NCBI RefSeq assembly: GCF_003576375.1
Contig: NZ_QWGE01000006.1
Span: 1 to 64,000, forward strand
DNA length: 64,000 nucleotides
Source of the DNA: Pontibacter oryzae
GTDB lineage: Bacteria > Bacteroidota > Bacteroidia > Cytophagales > Hymenobacteraceae
Reading direction: 5' to 3'
Shown: piece after piece, positions 61,266 through 64,000 of the stretch
Numbering within the stretch: position 1 is the stretch's first letter
How the letters are laid out: every line of letters begins with the position of its first letter
Program-made: the position numbers and the translations under genes
Notes under the pieces: model-generated
Seen by the model: only the letters and a program-made list of their open reading frames with translations
What the model was told of the DNA's origin: nothing
The model's database searches: none

Positions 61266-62378
61266 TTAAGCAATTGCCTCATTTATATTTGGCAGCCGCC
61301 CAAAGCGGTGCAGGGTGGCAATATGCGACTTAACGGCATCATAAAATGTACTATTTTCCATATAAGTAATACCGTACTCTTCGGCGGTATCGCGCACAAT
61401 CTGTGCAATTGCCGGGTAGTGCACATGGCACACGCGTGGGAATAAATGGTGCTCTATCTGGAAGTTGAGACCGCCCACGTACCATGATAGCAGCTTGTTA
61501 TTCCTAGAGAAGTTTACGGTCGTGTTAAGCTGATGTATCGCCCAGTCATTCTCGATGGTACCGTCCGCAGACGGCCTTGGGTGGCTAGTCCCCTCCACGG
61601 TATGTGCCAGCTGAAACACTACCGTAAGTATGATTCCTGCCACAAAATGCATCAGCAGAAAGCCAAGAAGCACCTGCAGAAAAGGTATCCCGAACAACAT
61701 GGTTGGTGCCACCAGCATCGTGAAGAAGTATACTATTTTCAGGACAACCATTTTTAGGAGCATCTCCTGGTTTTGAGCCGCTGAGTTAGCGTTTACGCCA
61801 TTCTTTTTAAACGAGAAGTATTGCACAAAGTCTTTGGCCACAACCCAGTACAGCGTAAGCAAGCCGTAAAAAACAAACGCATACACCCACTGCAGCTGAT
61901 GGTAGAACTTAACCTTCGTGTGCGGCGAGAAGCGCAGCACCAGCCTATCCTGAATATCTTCATCCATCTCCACCACATTGGTGTAAGTATGGTGCAGGAT
62001 GTTATGCTGCAGCTTCCAGTTAAAGGCCGAGCCGCCCACCAGGTTCAGCGAGTGGCCCATAAGGTAGTTTACCGTTTTGTTTGTGGAGTAAGCGCCATGG
62101 TTGGCATCATGCATCACGCTCATGCCTATACCGGCCAGGCAAAGTCCCATTAGCAGCCACAAAACCATACTTACGCCCATAGCTGGTTGCCATACCAGCA
62201 GTGCCACAAATGGCAGAATATACCCTGCTAACAGCACAATACTTTTAATAACCATTGTGGCATTTGCCGTTTTTGAAAGCTGGTTTTCTACGAAATAAGC
62301 ATCCACGCGCTTCCTAAGCGTCGGAAAAAACATACTTTTATTTTTATTGACGAATTTTACTTTGCCTTTTAACTTCAT
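61266..62378 (-). CDS. Membrane fatty acid desaturase, acyl-CoA or front-end type
   Basis: A 370-residue enzyme introducing a double bond into acyl chains, affecting membrane fluidity. The three His boxes are intact: HDANH, HNILHH and QIEHH (QxxHH, as in front-end or linoleoyl-CoA desaturases). There are about four to six membrane helices. ATG 62378 is chosen; ATG 62411 would add 11 residues. No fused cytochrome b5 domain is present. The gene is not in an operon. Expression may respond to temperature, but no regulatory element is seen. Confidence 0.92.
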   Translation of the reverse strand: MKLKGKVKFVNKNKSMFFPTLRKRVDAYFVENQLSKTANATMVIKSIVLLAGYILPFVALLVWQPAMGVSMVLWLLMGLCLAGIGMSVMHDANHGAYSTNKTVNYLMGHSLNLVGGSAFNWKLQHNILHHTYTNVVEMDEDIQDRLVLRFSPHTKVKFYHQLQWVYAFVFYGLLTLYWVVAKDFVQYFSFKKNGVNANSAAQNQEMLLKMVVLKIVYFFTMLVAPTMLFGIPFLQVLLGFLLMHFVAGIILTVVFQLAHTVEGTSHPRPSADGTIENDWAIHQLNTTVNFSRNNKLLSWYVGGLNFQIEHHLFPRVCHVHYPAIAQIVRDTAEEYGITYMENSTFYDAVKSHIATLHRFGRLPNINEAIA

Positions 62379-62694
62379 TGGGGAAATAATTTGTGTGATA
62401 AAAGAACTCACACGATGAGGCGGGAAATACTCAGGAGTGAATCGCGGGTAGAAAACCCTGCAACATGCAGTTCAGGGCAAATGCTGCCATAACAGTGCCA
62501 CAAACGCCTGCCCGCGTAAATTGCACTGTTTCATACCTGAGCAAGGTAAGAAGAAGTAAGCAGCTTGGCTATGCCTTCCGGTTTAAATTTTAATTCTGGC
62601 AGGTATAAAAAGCGAAAGGCAACCCAAACGGTTGCCTTTCGCATAAAAGTTAAGCCGAACCGCCATGCAATTCGCGGCCTTCTTGTATCAGATA
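62379..62694. other. Intergenic region between desaturase and lpdA
   Basis: It contains the lpdA terminator near 62612-62642 and the desaturase promoter region; no open frame of interest is recognised. Confidence 0.5.
62612..62642. terminator. Terminator of lpdA
   Basis: GCGAAAGGCAACC pairs with GGTTGCCTTTCGC around a short loop. Confidence 0.88.
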
Positions 62695-64000
62695 TTATAA
62701 GTGGATCACTTCGTCGTAAGCAGCGGCGGCCGCTTCCATAATCGCCTCGCTCATGGTTGGGTGCGGGTGTACCGATTTGATGATCTCGTGGCCGGTAGTC
62801 TCCAGTTTACGGGCTACTACTACCTCAGCGATCATCTCCGTTACATTTGCACCGATCATGTGCGCGCCCAGGAACTCGCCATACTTGGCATCGAAGATCA
62901 CTTTTACGAAGCCATCTTTGGCACCGGCGGCGCTAGCCTTACCTGATGCTGAGAACGGGAACTTGCCAACCTTGATCTCAAGGCCTTGCTCACGCGCAGC
63001 TTTCTCGGTTAAGCCTACAGAGGCGATCTCCGGAGAGCAGTACGTACAACCCGGGATGTTGCCGTAGTTCAACGGCTCCGGATCGTGGCCTGCGATCTTC
63101 TCCACGCAGATAATACCCTCGGCAGAGGCGACGTGCGCCAGCGCAGGGCCCGGCACGATATCACCGATCGCGTAGATGCCATCCACGTTTGTTTTGTAGT
63201 ACTCGTCCACGATCACGCGGCCTTTGTCTACTTTAATGCCAAGCTCTTCCAAGCCGATGTTCTCCAGGTTAGTCTGGATACCTACCGCAGAAAGCACGAT
63301 CTCAGCCTCAAGGGTTTCCTCGCCTTTGGCAGTTTTCACCTTCACTTTGCAGATATCACCGCTCGTGTCCACAGACTCCACAGAAGAATCAGTCATGATA
63401 CTGATACCTGACTTGCGAAGCGACTTAGACAGTTGGCGCGATACTTCCTCGTCCTCTACCGGCACGATGTTCGGCATGTACTCCACGATGGTTACCTTTG
63501 TGCCCATCGCGTTGTAGAAGTATGCAAACTCCACCCCGATGGCACCAGAGCCAACCACTACCATGCTTTCCGGCTTCTTGTCCAGCACCATGGCCTGGCG
63601 GTAACCGATAATCTTCTTGCCATCGATTGGCAGGTTCGGCAGCTCGCGCGAACGGGCACCCGTGGCGATGATGATGTTATTGGCCTCTACTGTGCTTTTC
63701 TTGCCTTCTGCGTCCGTAACCTCCAGCTTGCCTTTGGCTACTACTTTACCGGTTCCCATGATCGCATCGATCTTGTTCTTGCGGAACAGGAACTGTATAC
63801 CTTTGCTCATGCCATCCGCTACGCCGCGGCTGCGCTGAATCACTTTATTAAAATCAACGGAAGCCTCGCCTACGGTAATGCCATAGTCGGAAGCATGGTT
63901 GATGTACTCGAACACATTTGCGCTCTTCAGCAGTGCTTTCGTCGGGATACAGCCCCAGTTAAGGCAAATGCCACCCAGCGACTCGCGCTCGATAACGCCC
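62695..64000 (-). CDS. lpdA: Dihydrolipoyl dehydrogenase, N-terminus outside the window
   Basis: The E3 subunit of 2-oxoacid dehydrogenase complexes, reoxidising dihydrolipoamide with NAD. The frame continues past an internal ATG at 63915 to the edge: it encodes ERESLGGICLNWGC, which contains the redox disulfide CLNWGC, so only about the first 30 residues and the FAD loop are missing. Downstream are the NAD-binding GSGAIGVEFA, AIGDIV and the C-terminal HPHPTMSEAIMEA with the catalytic His. It is otherwise complete. The gene is followed by its own terminator. Confidence 0.96.
   Translation of the reverse strand, partial: GVIERESLGGICLNWGCIPTKALLKSANVFEYINHASDYGITVGEASVDFNKVIQRSRGVADGMSKGIQFLFRKNKIDAIMGTGKVVAKGKLEVTDAEGKKSTVEANNIIIATGARSRELPNLPIDGKKIIGYRQAMVLDKKPESMVVVGSGAIGVEFAYFYNAMGTKVTIVEYMPNIVPVEDEEVSRQLSKSLRKSGISIMTDSSVESVDTSGDICKVKVKTAKGEETLEAEIVLSAVGIQTNLENIGLEELGIKVDKGRVIVDEYYKTNVDGIYAIGDIVPGPALAHVASAEGIICVEKIAGHDPEPLNYGNIPGCTYCSPEIASVGLTEKAAREQGLEIKVGKFPFSASGKASAAGAKDGFVKVIFDAKYGEFLGAHMIGANVTEMIAEVVVARKLETTGHEIIKSVHPHPTMSEAIMEAAAAAYDEVIHL

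Overview
The window looks like a chromosomal segment of a Bacteroidota bacterium, most probably a Cytophagales member close to Hymenobacteraceae such as Pontibacter. This is inferred from gene content and style: TonB receptor plus DUF4249 pairs, curli genes with many curlin paralogues, two-domain FtsX-type permeases, a bacillithiol-type YpdA reductase, TAnnTTTG promoter-like boxes and no Shine-Dalgarno sequences. No rRNA, tRNA, CRISPR array, transposase or integrase was seen.

Layout. 1-1888 is an AT-rich array of two single-gene cassettes bounded by three structures with the anatomy of integron attC sites. 2590-8724 is a biotin locus: bioB, bioF, bioD, a helical protein of unknown function, bioA and a ketoacyl synthase. 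8872-11338 holds aspartate kinase and diaminopimelate decarboxylase. A stand-alone subtilase-prodomain-like lipoprotein follows at 11415-12143. On the minus strand, hom-metX-metY (12317-15945) sits behind a SAM-I-type riboswitch (16250-16359) and a short Met/Cys-rich leader peptide. Next come xseA-xseB, a conserved protein, pncB and an HNH protein.

21751-30405 (minus) is a curli locus: csgE, csgF, a long CsgG, three large tandem curlins, a small CsgB-like protein and a propeller lipoprotein. Upstream on the same strand is a four-gene operon (small protein, membrane protein, histidine kinase, receiver-only regulator), a plausible controller. Thioredoxin follows. An NtrB/NtrC-like pair is divergent from an HlyD/ABC/permease/M61 peptidase/TolC locus. 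Two 16-bp inverted repeats exactly 22 bp apart lie in the divergent gap and are candidate enhancer sites.

44742-64000 is mostly ordinary: TonB receptor plus DUF4249, CPBP protease, purine nucleoside phosphorylase, SppA, RarA, AI-2E and EamA transporters, an RhlE-type helicase, YpdA, GNAT, an unusual two-component pair, an AhpD-like protein, a fatty acid desaturase and a truncated lpdA.

Two signals are not explained by ordinary annotation. The first is the attC-like cassette array with no visible integrase. The second is a heptamer, AAGTATR (YATACTT on the other strand), repeated at roughly five to seven times chance density across core genes and spacers. It occurs as inverted pairs in at least three terminator hairpins, which resembles DNA uptake sequences of competent bacteria. 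All counts and coordinates come from reading the sequence by eye.
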